From: JAHWJR01 sp035942035
GTDB lineage: Bacteria; Actinomycetota; Acidimicrobiia; Acidimicrobiales; CADCSY01
Direction of reading: 5' to 3'
Assembly: GCA_035942035.1 (NCBI GenBank)
Contig: DASZDK010000094.1
Location: 1 to 23,434 of the forward strand
Length of the DNA stretch: 23,434 nt
The notes beneath the pieces are model-generated. The model did not search any database and was not told the origin of the DNA. It was given only the letters and a program-made list of their open reading frames with translations. The position numbers and the translations under genes were made by a program. Shown in pieces: positions 1 to 7,280 of this stretch (within the stretch, counting starts at the first letter, position 1; the number at the start of each line of letters is the position of its first letter).

Positions 1-1
1 C

Positions 2-124
2 GTGCGGTCGGCGCCGTTCCTCGTGGTGGTCGACGCCGCCGGCCGGGTGGTGGCCGGCGGCCGGGCGACCTCTGCCCCGGAGGTGGAGGCGCTCCTGGCC
101 TCGTCCGCCGGCACTCAGCGCTGA
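2..124 (+). CDS. C-terminal end of a thioredoxin-like (TlpA/MauD-type) protein, partial
   Basis: Frame 2 is open from the window edge to a TGA at 122-124 and encodes about 40 residues. The segment PFLVVVDAAGRVVAGG looks like the last beta-strands of a thioredoxin-fold domain of the TlpA/MauD kind: a cis-Pro followed by a hydrophobic strand, a 'D-x-x-G-x-V' turn and a short C-terminal helix. The CxxC active site would lie upstream and is not visible, so the assignment rests on this short match only. Its stop overlaps the 3' end of the convergent AI-2E gene by a few bases. Confidence 0.5.
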   Translation: MRSAPFLVVVDAAGRVVAGGRATSAPEVEALLASSAGTQR

Positions 125-1410
125 CCGCTGCCTGACCCGCCCCCGCCCGGGCCCGCCCGTCGCTCGCCAGGCCCGGCAACGCCGTGGTCGGCGGTCGCCG
201 GTGCCGGATCCAGCTCCCCCGCCACCACCGGCTCCAGCTCGGCCGGCTTGTCGGCCACGTCGGCGGCGCCGGTGGGCTCGTCGGCCGCCGGTGGGACGCC
301 GTCGCCGCCGGGGTCGGCCTCGGGCGCCACCGGCTCGCCGTGCGACTGTCTCGGCGCTCCTGGGCCGAAGATGCCCTGGGCCTTCAACTCGGAGCTCACG
401 GCCACGACCACGGCGGTGACCGGCACGGCGAGGAAGGCGCCGATCAGGCCCCCGATGATCGCCCCGCCGGTGAGCACGAGCAGGATGACCACCGGGTGCA
501 GCGCCACTGCCCGGCCCAACACCATGGGGGCGAGCACGTTGCTCTCCACCTGCTGGACGAGCACGACGAGGCCGAGCACGAGCAGGGCCTGGCTCAACCC
601 GCCGGTGACCAGGGCGACGAGCACCGCCACCGCACCGGCAGCGACGGCGCCGACCAGGGGGAAGAAGGCGGCGAAGAACGTCAACAGGGCCAGGGGCAGC
701 ACGAGCGGGACGCCGAGGATCAGCAGGCCGAGCGCGATGCCAGCGGCATCGACGAACGCCACCACGGCGGTGCCCCTGACGTAGCCCCCTCCGCTTGCCC
801 ACGCCCGGCGGCCCAGCGCCCGGGCCAGCTCCTGCTGGTCGCGGCGGAGCTGGCGCAGGCCGAAGGCGCACATGTTCTCTCCGTCCTTGACGAAGAAGAA
901 CAGCAGCACGAAGGTCAGGATGAGCCCGGCGACGACCTCTCCGGCCAGCACGGCGCCGGCCACCACGCCGGAGACGATGCTGCTCCCGCTGCCCCGGGCC
1001 TGCTCGGTGATCTGGTCTCGGTAGCGGTCGATCTGCTCCTGAGAGAGATCCAGCGGTCCCTCGACCAGCCACGTCTCGATCGTCGTCAATCCCTGCTGGA
1101 GGGTGGGGCCGAGGTCCCCGAACTCCTCGACCACCGACGGGGCCAGGGAGACCACGAGGAACACCAGGCCGCCCAGCGATCCCAGCAGGAACAGCCACGT
1201 GGCGAGGGCGCAGGGAACCCCCCGGCGCACCGCCCAGCGCACGGGCGGTACCAGCACCGTCGCCAGCAGGAGGGCGACGATCACCGGCAGGACGAGGACC
1301 CGAAGCTTGGCCAGGGCCAGCACGGCGACGATCACGCCGGCGACGACCACCAGCGTCCGCCACGTCATCTGGGCGGCCCGGTCGAGCACGGAGTCGGTGG
1401 CCACGGTCAT
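115..1410 (-). CDS. AI-2E family transporter (UPF0118/PerM-like membrane protein)
   Basis: A 431-residue integral membrane protein. Hydrophobic segments fall at about residues 17-36, 38-56 and 66-90, then a soluble stretch (about 90-150), then further segments at about 150-175 and 210-340. This 'two or three helices - extramembrane domain - four or five helices' plan, with the late FFPLVGAVAAG and GGLIGAFLAVPV motifs, is typical of the AI-2E/PerM exporter family. Family members have been linked to autoinducer-2 export or to Na+/H+ antiport; the substrate here cannot be told. The last 85 or so residues are Pro/Gly/Ala/Asp-rich, probably disordered, and longer than in most members. The ATG at 1410 has no clear Shine-Dalgarno. 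The gene is divergent from the hemerythrin gene across 109 bases. Confidence 0.85.
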   Translation of the reverse strand: MTVATDSVLDRAAQMTWRTLVVVAGVIVAVLALAKLRVLVLPVIVALLLATVLVPPVRWAVRRGVPCALATWLFLLGSLGGLVFLVVSLAPSVVEEFGDLGPTLQQGLTTIETWLVEGPLDLSQEQIDRYRDQITEQARGSGSSIVSGVVAGAVLAGEVVAGLILTFVLLFFFVKDGENMCAFGLRQLRRDQQELARALGRRAWASGGGYVRGTAVVAFVDAAGIALGLLILGVPLVLPLALLTFFAAFFPLVGAVAAGAVAVLVALVTGGLSQALLVLGLVVLVQQVESNVLAPMVLGRAVALHPVVILLVLTGGAIIGGLIGAFLAVPVTAVVVAVSSELKAQGIFGPGAPRQSHGEPVAPEADPGGDGVPPAADEPTGAADVADKPAELEPVVAGELDPAPATADHGVAGPGERRAGPGGGGSGSGQR

Positions 1411-1519
1411 GGTCTAGTCGTCGTGCACCGGTGTCCGCTCCCCGCCGGCCTCCGCCCCCGACCGGCGAGTCCCGTGCGGTCCATGGGTCAGCTCCCCCGG
1501 TTCGGGGAAGGGAAGCCGC

Positions 1520-2188
1520 ATGGACGCCATCACCTTGCTGAAGAACGACCACAAGACCGTCGAGCGCCTGTTCAAGCAGTTCGAGAAGGCCGACAAGGCT
1601 GGCGACGACGAGACCAAGAGCTCGGTGGTGGACGCCATCATCGAGGAGCTGTCGGTTCACGCCGCCATCGAGGAGCAGGAGTTCTACCCCGCGGTTCGTG
1701 AGGCCCTGCCCACGGTGGAGGACGAAGTGCTCGAGGGGCTGGAGGAGCACCACATCGTCAAGTGGACCCTCTCCGAGCTCGACGGCATGGACCCGAGCCA
1801 CGAGCGCTTCGACGCCAAGGTGACGGTCTTGATCGAGAGCGTCCGCCACCACGTGGAGGAGGAGGAGGGGGACCTGTTCCCCCAGATCCGCCAGGCACTG
1901 GGGCGCAAGCGCCTGGGCGAGATCGGGGACGCCATGGAGGAGGCCAAGAAGACCGCTCCCACTCGTCCGCACCCGAAGGCGCCGGACACCCCTCCGGGCA
2001 ACATCGCCGCCAACAAGGCCGCCGGCGTCCTCGACCGGGCCCGCACCGGCGCCAAGCGGGGCGCGGCCAAGGCCAAGGACAAGGCGAAGACCAAGACCGA
2101 GACGGCCCAGGAGAAGACCGAGACGGCCAAGGTCAAGGCGGCGGTGGGCAAGGCCAAGGGCAAGGCCAAGGTCAAGGCGAAGGCGTAG
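1520..2188 (+). CDS. Hemerythrin HHE-domain protein with histone-H1-like Lys/Ala tail
   Basis: A 222-residue protein. Residues 1-130 form an HHE cation-binding four-helix bundle with candidate di-iron ligands H11 (NDHKTVE), H47 and E51 (VHAAIEEQEFYP), H77/H78 (EEHHIVK) and H111 and E115 (HHVEEEEGDLFP). HHE proteins bind O2, NO or iron; the ligand here is not known. From about residue 165 the chain becomes a low-complexity run of K, A, T and E (AKAKDKAKTKTETAQ, ending in KAKGKAKVKAKA), like the C-terminal domain of histone H1 or the basic tails of actinobacterial HupB. The start is the ATG at 1520, preceded by the purine-rich GGGGAAGGGAAG. The fusion suggests a DNA- or polyanion-bound iron/O2-binding protein; that is inference. 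Confidence 0.85.
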   Translation: MDAITLLKNDHKTVERLFKQFEKADKAGDDETKSSVVDAIIEELSVHAAIEEQEFYPAVREALPTVEDEVLEGLEEHHIVKWTLSELDGMDPSHERFDAKVTVLIESVRHHVEEEEGDLFPQIRQALGRKRLGEIGDAMEEAKKTAPTRPHPKAPDTPPGNIAANKAAGVLDRARTGAKRGAAKAKDKAKTKTETAQEKTETAKVKAAVGKAKGKAKVKAKA

Positions 2189-2203
2189 GCGCCGTGCCAA
2201 CGG

Positions 2204-2227
2204 GCGCCGGCGGATGATCGCCGGCGC
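2204..2227. terminator. Perfect 9-bp hairpin between convergent genes
   Basis: GCGCCGGCG at 2204-2212, loop GATGAT at 2213-2218, and CGCCGGCGC at 2219-2227 form a perfect inverted repeat. It lies in the 57-base gap between the stops of the hemerythrin gene (2188) and the SagB-type gene (2246). There is no T-tract on the plus side, which is common for actinobacterial terminators. The position suits a bidirectional terminator. Confidence 0.6.
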
Positions 2228-2245
2228 AATGGAAGAGTCCCCCCC

Positions 2246-3844
2246 CTACTTCCGCAGGCGGGACGACAACCGGACCATCAGCCGGTCGAACGAGCGGAGG
2301 ACCGCGGGTTCGCCGGGCCCGCCGCCCGGCGTGGGTCGGTAGGCGGGGACGCCCACCGAGGTGACCAGCAGGCACGCCGCCGTGGTGGCGAAGAAGCTCG
2401 AGACCTCGTCGTCGTAGAAGGTGAGCCCGGTGGCTCCGAAGCCGAGGGCGAACGCGGCCAGGGTCAACCGGCCGGCCACGATGCCGCTCTCGAGTTGGGC
2501 CGACCGGTAGCCCCGATCGCCGAGGCTGGACAGCAAAGGGCCGAGATGGGTGAGGTGGAACGCCGTGTAGGCGGAGTCGCCGCCGAGTGGCTGGTCGAGG
2601 CACAGGTGGGCGGCCTGATCACGCCGCTCGCCCGGCTCCAGCAGCTCCAGCCCGGAGCCCCGCCACCGGTAGGCGCCGGGTCGGACGCCGTCGACGGCAT
2701 GGACCGACAGGCCGTGCTCGACCAGGCTGCGGCCGGGGGCGACGAAGTCCCCAGGGAGGTGCCGGCTGGCGGCGGCCATGCCCCAGGTCAGCGCCGGCGC
2801 CGGCACCGTCTCCTGGCGCATCATGCGGGTGGATCCCCGCCGCAGCACCACCGTCTCCACCGGATCGTCGGGGGCTCCTGCCGGCGGCTCGATCCGGGCC
2901 GGCGCGTCGACGCCCACCGGTGCGCCGGCCGCCACCTCCCGCCACTTCGTCACGTCGCCGACCTCGTGCAGGTCGCCGGCGGCCTGCGCCTGGACCAGCA
3001 GCGGGAACTCGATCGGCTGCGCCGGTGGCGGCTCGACTGGCAGGCGCAGTGGTGGAAGCCGTTCGGCGCCGGCGCCGGCGCCCTCGCCGGCGCCGGCCTC
3101 ACCCCGGGGAGCGCCGAGGGCCACCACGGCGAGGGGAACCTCCTCGGGCGGCTCCACCCCCACCAGGTGGCTCACCTCGTGGTCGACGAAGGCGGTGAGC
3201 ACCCGGGCCGAGAGGCCGGCGGCGCTCGCCACGGCCAAGAGGTTGGCCAGCATGGCGCCGGCATCCCAGTAGAGGTGGCGCAGCCCCCGCTCGCCATACT
3301 TCCACGCCGTGCGCCACGGGATGCCGGTGAGCACCAGGCCGGCGGGGACACGTGCCAGGTCGGGATCAGCCACCGCCGCCGCCAGCGACGGCCGGGCGTC
3401 TTGCTCCCGCAGCGGGGTCAGCCCGAACTCCCGGGGGGCGAAGTGGTGGACGCCGGCGGGCACCCCGGTCAGGTCACCGCAGACCACGTAGACCTCCACC
3501 GGGTGCAGGTTCCCGGCCGACATCGACGCCCGGAACCAGTTGGTGCCCGACGGCGAGGAGCTGACTCGGGTGATCCCGGCGGCCAGGTGCAGGAGGCGGG
3601 CCAGCAGCCGGTCGTCGAGCTCCGGCTCGGCCGCGGTCGTCGCCCCCGACAACACGGCGGCGGCGGGGACGTCGCTGTGGCCGACGTCGACCGGCAGGGG
3701 AGCGGGGGAGCGCCCCACGTAGCGCTTGAACGGCGCCGGCCGGGTGGCAGGGTCCATGGCCCGGAAGGGCCGCAGTAGGGAGTGGTCGGCGATCCCGTGG
3801 CGGGTCTGGTCGTGGTACGTGCGCATCGTCGGCTGCGGTCCCAT
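2246..3844 (-). CDS. SagB-type dehydrogenase with two nitroreductase domains
   Basis: About 532 residues from the ATG at 3844. The opening MRTYHDQTRHG resembles the 'YHxxTKH' start of SagB-type dehydrogenases. A first nitroreductase-fold (FMN) domain covers roughly residues 60-240 (SSSPSGTNWFRASMSAGNLHPVEVYVV, then WKYGERGLRHLYWDAG), and a second covers about 330-530 (GSTRMMRQE, then YRSAQLESGIVAGRLTLAA and GFGATGLTFYDDEV). SagB enzymes oxidise azolines to azoles in thiazole/oxazole-modified peptides, but many actinobacterial two-domain relatives occur outside such clusters. No YcaO or E1-like partner and no precursor gene is seen here. The start is uncertain: a TTG at 3895 and an ATG at 3826 are in frame, and no good Shine-Dalgarno sits at the usual distance from any of the three. 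It is the last gene of a minus-strand redox string. Confidence 0.8.
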   Translation of the reverse strand: MGPQPTMRTYHDQTRHGIADHSLLRPFRAMDPATRPAPFKRYVGRSPAPLPVDVGHSDVPAAAVLSGATTAAEPELDDRLLARLLHLAAGITRVSSSPSGTNWFRASMSAGNLHPVEVYVVCGDLTGVPAGVHHFAPREFGLTPLREQDARPSLAAAVADPDLARVPAGLVLTGIPWRTAWKYGERGLRHLYWDAGAMLANLLAVASAAGLSARVLTAFVDHEVSHLVGVEPPEEVPLAVVALGAPRGEAGAGEGAGAGAERLPPLRLPVEPPPAQPIEFPLLVQAQAAGDLHEVGDVTKWREVAAGAPVGVDAPARIEPPAGAPDDPVETVVLRRGSTRMMRQETVPAPALTWGMAAASRHLPGDFVAPGRSLVEHGLSVHAVDGVRPGAYRWRGSGLELLEPGERRDQAAHLCLDQPLGGDSAYTAFHLTHLGPLLSSLGDRGYRSAQLESGIVAGRLTLAAFALGFGATGLTFYDDEVSSFFATTAACLLVTSVGVPAYRPTPGGGPGEPAVLRSFDRLMVRLSSRLRK

Positions 3845-3876
3845 GGGATCGGACTTGCCCCGTCGCTCGTCCCGAG

Positions 3877-3885
3877 TCACCTCCT
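3877..3885 (-). promoter_or_regulatory. Strong Shine-Dalgarno sequence without a well-placed start codon
   Basis: The minus strand reads AGGAGGTGA at 3885-3877, a full-length Shine-Dalgarno match. No ATG, GTG or TTG follows at 5-12 bases in any frame. The next in-frame ATGs of the SagB-type gene are 32 and 50 bases downstream (3844 and 3826). It may serve a long-spaced start, a non-canonical start, or be chance. Confidence 0.35.
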
Positions 3886-3943
3886 GTTGCCACAACGAGA
3901 GGGGAGGGGGGAAGCCGAAGCGGTGGTCGGAGAACCCAGCCGG

Positions 3944-5506
3944 TCAGCTGCCGTCGCCGACGACCACCTCGACCGTGTGGTACCCGGTGGCGCCGTCGGG
4001 CCGGGGCGGTGCTCTGAGCTCGGTCTGCACCTCGCCCTCACCGTCGGTGGCCCGCACCCGTAGCCGGTGGCGCCCGGGGTCGGCGTCCCACGCCCAGCGC
4101 CACTGGCGCCAGGCGGCGTCGCCGAGCGGCTCGGACAGCACGGCCTCGGTCCAGCTGCCGCCGTCGACCGACACCTCGACCCTGGTCACCCCCCGTATGG
4201 GGGCCCAGGCCACGCCGGCGACGGCGTGGCGGCCCGGGGCCAGCCGGGCGCCGCCGGCGGGCACGTCGATGCGGGACTGGGTCTTGACCGGCGCCAGCTT
4301 CGACCAGCCGCGCGGCACCCAGTAGCCGTCGAAGCCCTCCAGGGTGGTGAGCTCGATCTCCGACAGCCACTTGGTGGCCGACACGTAGCCGTAGAGGCCC
4401 GGCACCACCAGCCGGGCGGGAAAGCCGTGGACGACGGGCAGGGCCTCGCCGTTCATGCCCAGCGCCACCAGCGCGTCCCGCCCGTCCAGGGCGGCGGCGG
4501 TGGGGAAGCCGCCCGTCCAGCCGTCGACCGAACGGCCCACCACCTGGTCGGCCCCGGGCCGGACGCCGGCTTGCTCCAGCAGCTCGGCGAGGGGGACTCC
4601 TCGCCACCGGGCGTTGTCCACCAGGTCGCCGCCCACCTCGTTGGACACGCACGAGAGGGTGATGTCGGCCTCTACCTGGCGCATGTTCGACAGGTCGTCG
4701 AAGCTCAGCTCCAGGGGCTGGTCCACCATCCCGGTGACGCGCAGGCGCCAGGTCTCGAGGTCGATCCGGGGCGCGGCCAGGGCCGTGTCGATGCGATAGA
4801 AGTCGCGGTTGGGTGTGAACAGGGGTGACAGGCCGTCGACCTCGAGCGAAGCCGCCGGCGCTGCCGGCGGGAGCGACCGGGCCGCCGGCGCCAGGCGCAC
4901 CTCCTCCGGAGCGGTGCCCCGGCCCACCCAGCGGGCCAGCGCGCCGCCCGCCGCCCCGGCGGCCACCACGGCCCCGGCGGCGACGGCGGTCAGGTGCAGG
5001 AAGCGCCGGCGCCCGCCCGTGGGAGGGTCGGTGGGCGCGGCCGGCCCGGCGGAGGCTTTCCCGCCGGAAGGGTCGCCCGGAGCGACGGCGCCGGTATCCG
5101 GCGTCAGCCGCCGCAGGGTCGCAAGCCCGGCGGCCACGCCGGCCCCGGCCACCAGCAGGGCCGGCCCCGGCTCGCCCAGCGGGCGGCCGGCAGCGGCGGC
5201 CAGCCCCACCGCCCCGAAGGCGACGAAGCCGAGCACGGCCACGCCGAAGCGCCGGCGGGCGGCCACGCCGAGGGCAGCGGCGATGATCAGGGACACGGCG
5301 ACGATCCCCACCACCAGCGCCAGCTTGTCGTTGGTGCCGAACAGGGAGATGGCGGCGTCCTCCACCGCCGGCGGGACGCGGTCGATCGTCTCCTGGCCCA
5401 CCGAGCCCACCAGCGAGGGCGCGCCCGGAACCAACGCCGCCACCACCTCGCCGGCGGCCAGGGCCACCGCCCCCGCCCGGGCGCCGGCCGCCGCGCCCGG
5501 CCTCAC
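3944..5506 (-). CDS. Membrane-anchored molybdopterin-dependent oxidoreductase (sulfite oxidase/YedY fold)
   Basis: About 520 residues. The GTG at 5506 is chosen because GGAGG lies 6 bases upstream and it leaves a 16-base gap from the preceding gene; a TTG at 5536 would overlap that gene. Residues 1-130 hold several hydrophobic helices, including about 65-85 and 92-110. An RRRFLHL motif with a hydrophobic run (about 166-190) then resembles a twin-arginine signal. The molybdopterin domain (about 215-425) contains ITLSCVSNEVGG with the expected molybdenum ligand C286, followed by WRGVPL and GFPARLVVPGLYGY. A C-terminal Mo-co dimerisation, Ig-like domain (about 425-515) follows. The catalytic part should lie outside the membrane. 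Possible substrates include sulfite, other S-oxides or methionine sulfoxide; the sequence does not decide. Confidence 0.88.
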   Translation of the reverse strand: MRPGAAAGARAGAVALAAGEVVAALVPGAPSLVGSVGQETIDRVPPAVEDAAISLFGTNDKLALVVGIVAVSLIIAAALGVAARRRFGVAVLGFVAFGAVGLAAAAGRPLGEPGPALLVAGAGVAAGLATLRRLTPDTGAVAPGDPSGGKASAGPAAPTDPPTGGRRRFLHLTAVAAGAVVAAGAAGGALARWVGRGTAPEEVRLAPAARSLPPAAPAASLEVDGLSPLFTPNRDFYRIDTALAAPRIDLETWRLRVTGMVDQPLELSFDDLSNMRQVEADITLSCVSNEVGGDLVDNARWRGVPLAELLEQAGVRPGADQVVGRSVDGWTGGFPTAAALDGRDALVALGMNGEALPVVHGFPARLVVPGLYGYVSATKWLSEIELTTLEGFDGYWVPRGWSKLAPVKTQSRIDVPAGGARLAPGRHAVAGVAWAPIRGVTRVEVSVDGGSWTEAVLSEPLGDAAWRQWRWAWDADPGRHRLRVRATDGEGEVQTELRAPPRPDGATGYHTVEVVVGDGS

Positions 5507-5522
5507 GTCCGCCCTCCGTGCA

Positions 5523-5984
5523 CTACTGGACGTCAAAGCTCACCGGGGCGGCCACCGGTGTCTCGCCCGGCTCGGTGACGAACACCGTGCCCTCCCAGGT
5601 GCCGCGCATGCCGAAGTCGACCCCGACCTGGTAGCGGCCGGGGCCGGTCTCCTCCGCCTGCCCGCCGCTGGCTTCGTGGGACATCTCGGCCATGTCGAGC
5701 GACACGCACACCGTCGCCCCGCTCACGGGTTGGCCGTCCCGATCGACAGCGATCTCGAAGGTGGTGCCCCGGGGCGTCGGCGGGTCGGGCTGGCTGGCCA
5801 CCGTCACCTCGTAGGGCGACCCGTCGACAGGTTCGAAGCTGCCCGGCCCGCACAGGTCGTCCCCGCCGACCTCGCTGACGCTCGCCGTGGTGGGCACGTC
5901 CTCCCCGGAGAACACCCAGAAGGCGGCCCCGAAGGCCACCACCGCCACCACGGCGATCACGGCGATCGACGTCGTCCTGCTCAT
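5523..5984 (-). CDS. Membrane-anchored FixH/YtkA-like domain protein
   Basis: A 153-residue protein with one N-terminal hydrophobic segment (about residues 7-27) that acts as a signal anchor, followed by an exported domain. The segment from ATVCVSLDMAEMSHE to MRGTWEGTVFV matches the beta-sandwich of FixH/YtkA-like domains, where a Met/His-containing strand (here DMAEMSHE) sits near a GxYxxxxxFxMxGxW motif. Such domains often occur with copper proteins and cytochrome oxidase assembly genes. Two cysteines (C45 and the one in ATVCVS) could form a disulfide. The ATG at 5984 overlaps the stop of the multicopper oxidase by 4 bases (ATGA), so the two are translationally coupled. A metal-related role is inferred from the context. 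Confidence 0.7.
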   Translation of the reverse strand: MSRTTSIAVIAVVAVVAFGAAFWVFSGEDVPTTASVSEVGGDDLCGPGSFEPVDGSPYEVTVASQPDPPTPRGTTFEIAVDRDGQPVSGATVCVSLDMAEMSHEASGGQAEETGPGRYQVGVDFGMRGTWEGTVFVTEPGETPVAAPVSFDVQ

Positions 5985-7165
5985 CGTTGCCCCTCTCGTT
6001 CGGCCCTGGCCTTCTGGTATTCGTTGTCGTGGCCCTCGTAGGTGACGAAATTCATCAAACCACCGGGGTCCTCCACCGCGTCGTTGGTGACGTGGTGGAG
6101 GATGTGGCAGTGGAACATCCAGTCACCCGGGTCGTCGGCCACGAACTCGAGGTCGTAGCGCTCGCCTGAGCCGACGAGGACGGTGTCGGCCTGGTAGGGG
6201 GCCGGCAGGGGGGCGCCGTCCTTGGCCACCACCGTGAAGCGCTTCCCGTGTAGGTGCATGGGGTGCGACTGGTAGCCGGCGTTGACGATGCGCACCCGGA
6301 CCCGGTCGCCCTCGGCGACGACCATGTTCTCCGTCGCCGGGAACGACTTGCCGTTGATGGTGAACCAGTTGTACTCGGCCAGGTTGTGGCCGGCGTGGGT
6401 GGCGCCCTCCCAGCCGTTGCGGCCGTCCTGGAGGCGGACCCACTCGTCGAGCAGCTGCACGTAGTCGCGGTCGTACGCTGGCTCGCCGGCGCCCTTGATC
6501 ACGAACGCCCCGGACAGCCCCATGTCGAGCTGGCGCACCGCGTCGAGGTGGGAGTGGTACCAGAAGGTGCCGGAGGGTTTGGCCTCGAACTCGTAGACGA
6601 AGCGCTCGCCCGGCTCGATGGGGTCCTGGGTGACGCCCGGGACGCCGTCCATCTCGTTGGGGACCTCGACGCCGTGCCAGTGGATGGTGGTGGGCACGGG
6701 CAGGTCGTTGGTGAACTCCACCCGTACCCGGTCGCCCTCGTCGACCCAGAGCTCGGGGCCGGGCACCTGGCCGTTGTAGCCCCAGGCGGTGACCGACCGG
6801 CCGGGCACCAACTCCCACTGCACCGGCTCGGCGTTGAGGGTGAACACCTTCACGCCGTCGACCAGTTCCGGTTCGGCCCGCACCGTGCGCTCGCCCTCGA
6901 CCGCAACCGTGTCGACGTCGACCTCGGGCGGGATGGTGGGCGCCTCCCCCGTCGTCCCGTGGCCGTTGCCGCCACCGGCGGCCTCCTCCGGCGATGCCGA
7001 GAGCTCCGAACGCTCCGCCGTGCGAGTCGCCGACCCGGAGGAAGCGTTCCGACTGCTCCGGTCGGCCACCAGCGCACCGGCGCCGATGGCCATCACCAGC
7101 ACCACCACCAGCGTCACCACGAACGCCTTGCCGTCGCTCGAATCGCGCCGCGCCGTGCTGGTCAA
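5981..7165 (-). CDS. Membrane-anchored two-domain multicopper oxidase
   Basis: About 394 residues. An N-terminal signal anchor (about 14-36) is followed by a Ser/Gly/Glu-rich linker with GGGNGHG. Two cupredoxin domains follow with no middle domain: domain 1 carries HWHG (H162, H164) and WYHSH (H204, H206); domain 2 carries HPMHLHG (H301, H304, H306) and HCHILHH (H352-C353-H354). The type 1 copper Cys is only in domain 2, as in type-B two-domain oxidases; a Met at the usual axial spacing is not evident. The family couples oxidation of phenols, Cu(I), Fe(II) or Mn(II) to O2 reduction. TTG at 7165 is preferred because AAGGGGG lies 8 bases upstream; the in-frame GTG at 7195 is an alternative. It is divergent from the DtxR-type gene. 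Confidence 0.9.
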   Translation of the reverse strand: MTSTARRDSSDGKAFVVTLVVVLVMAIGAGALVADRSSRNASSGSATRTAERSELSASPEEAAGGGNGHGTTGEAPTIPPEVDVDTVAVEGERTVRAEPELVDGVKVFTLNAEPVQWELVPGRSVTAWGYNGQVPGPELWVDEGDRVRVEFTNDLPVPTTIHWHGVEVPNEMDGVPGVTQDPIEPGERFVYEFEAKPSGTFWYHSHLDAVRQLDMGLSGAFVIKGAGEPAYDRDYVQLLDEWVRLQDGRNGWEGATHAGHNLAEYNWFTINGKSFPATENMVVAEGDRVRVRIVNAGYQSHPMHLHGKRFTVVAKDGAPLPAPYQADTVLVGSGERYDLEFVADDPGDWMFHCHILHHVTNDAVEDPGGLMNFVTYEGHDNEYQKARAEREGQR

Positions 7166-7280
7166 GATGGGAACCCCCTTGGCGTCCGGCCGCACCTATC
7201 ACCACGGTATCCCCCGGCTGACCCCCTTCCGCCGCCGGGCCGCGGCGTCGGTGGTGGGGTACATTTCGCCGTTCGAGACC

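Noticed and set aside
184..1701. Long plus-strand open frame of about 505 codons
   Set aside because: It is antisense to the AI-2E gene and runs into the hemerythrin gene; the translation is rich in His, Gln, Gly and Arg, as expected of a shadow frame in G+C-rich DNA.
2495..3778. Plus-strand open frame of 427 codons opposite the SagB-type gene
   Set aside because: The minus strand carries two nitroreductase domains; the plus translation shows no family motif.
2246..3844. Thiazole/oxazole-modified peptide cluster
   Set aside because: Only the SagB-type enzyme is present; no YcaO, E1-like or short precursor gene was found on either strand nearby.
7166..7280. DtxR/IdeR-type palindromic operator between the divergent genes
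   Set aside because: ATACC and GGTGAT near 7197-7210 look related but do not form a true dyad; no convincing operator was seen.
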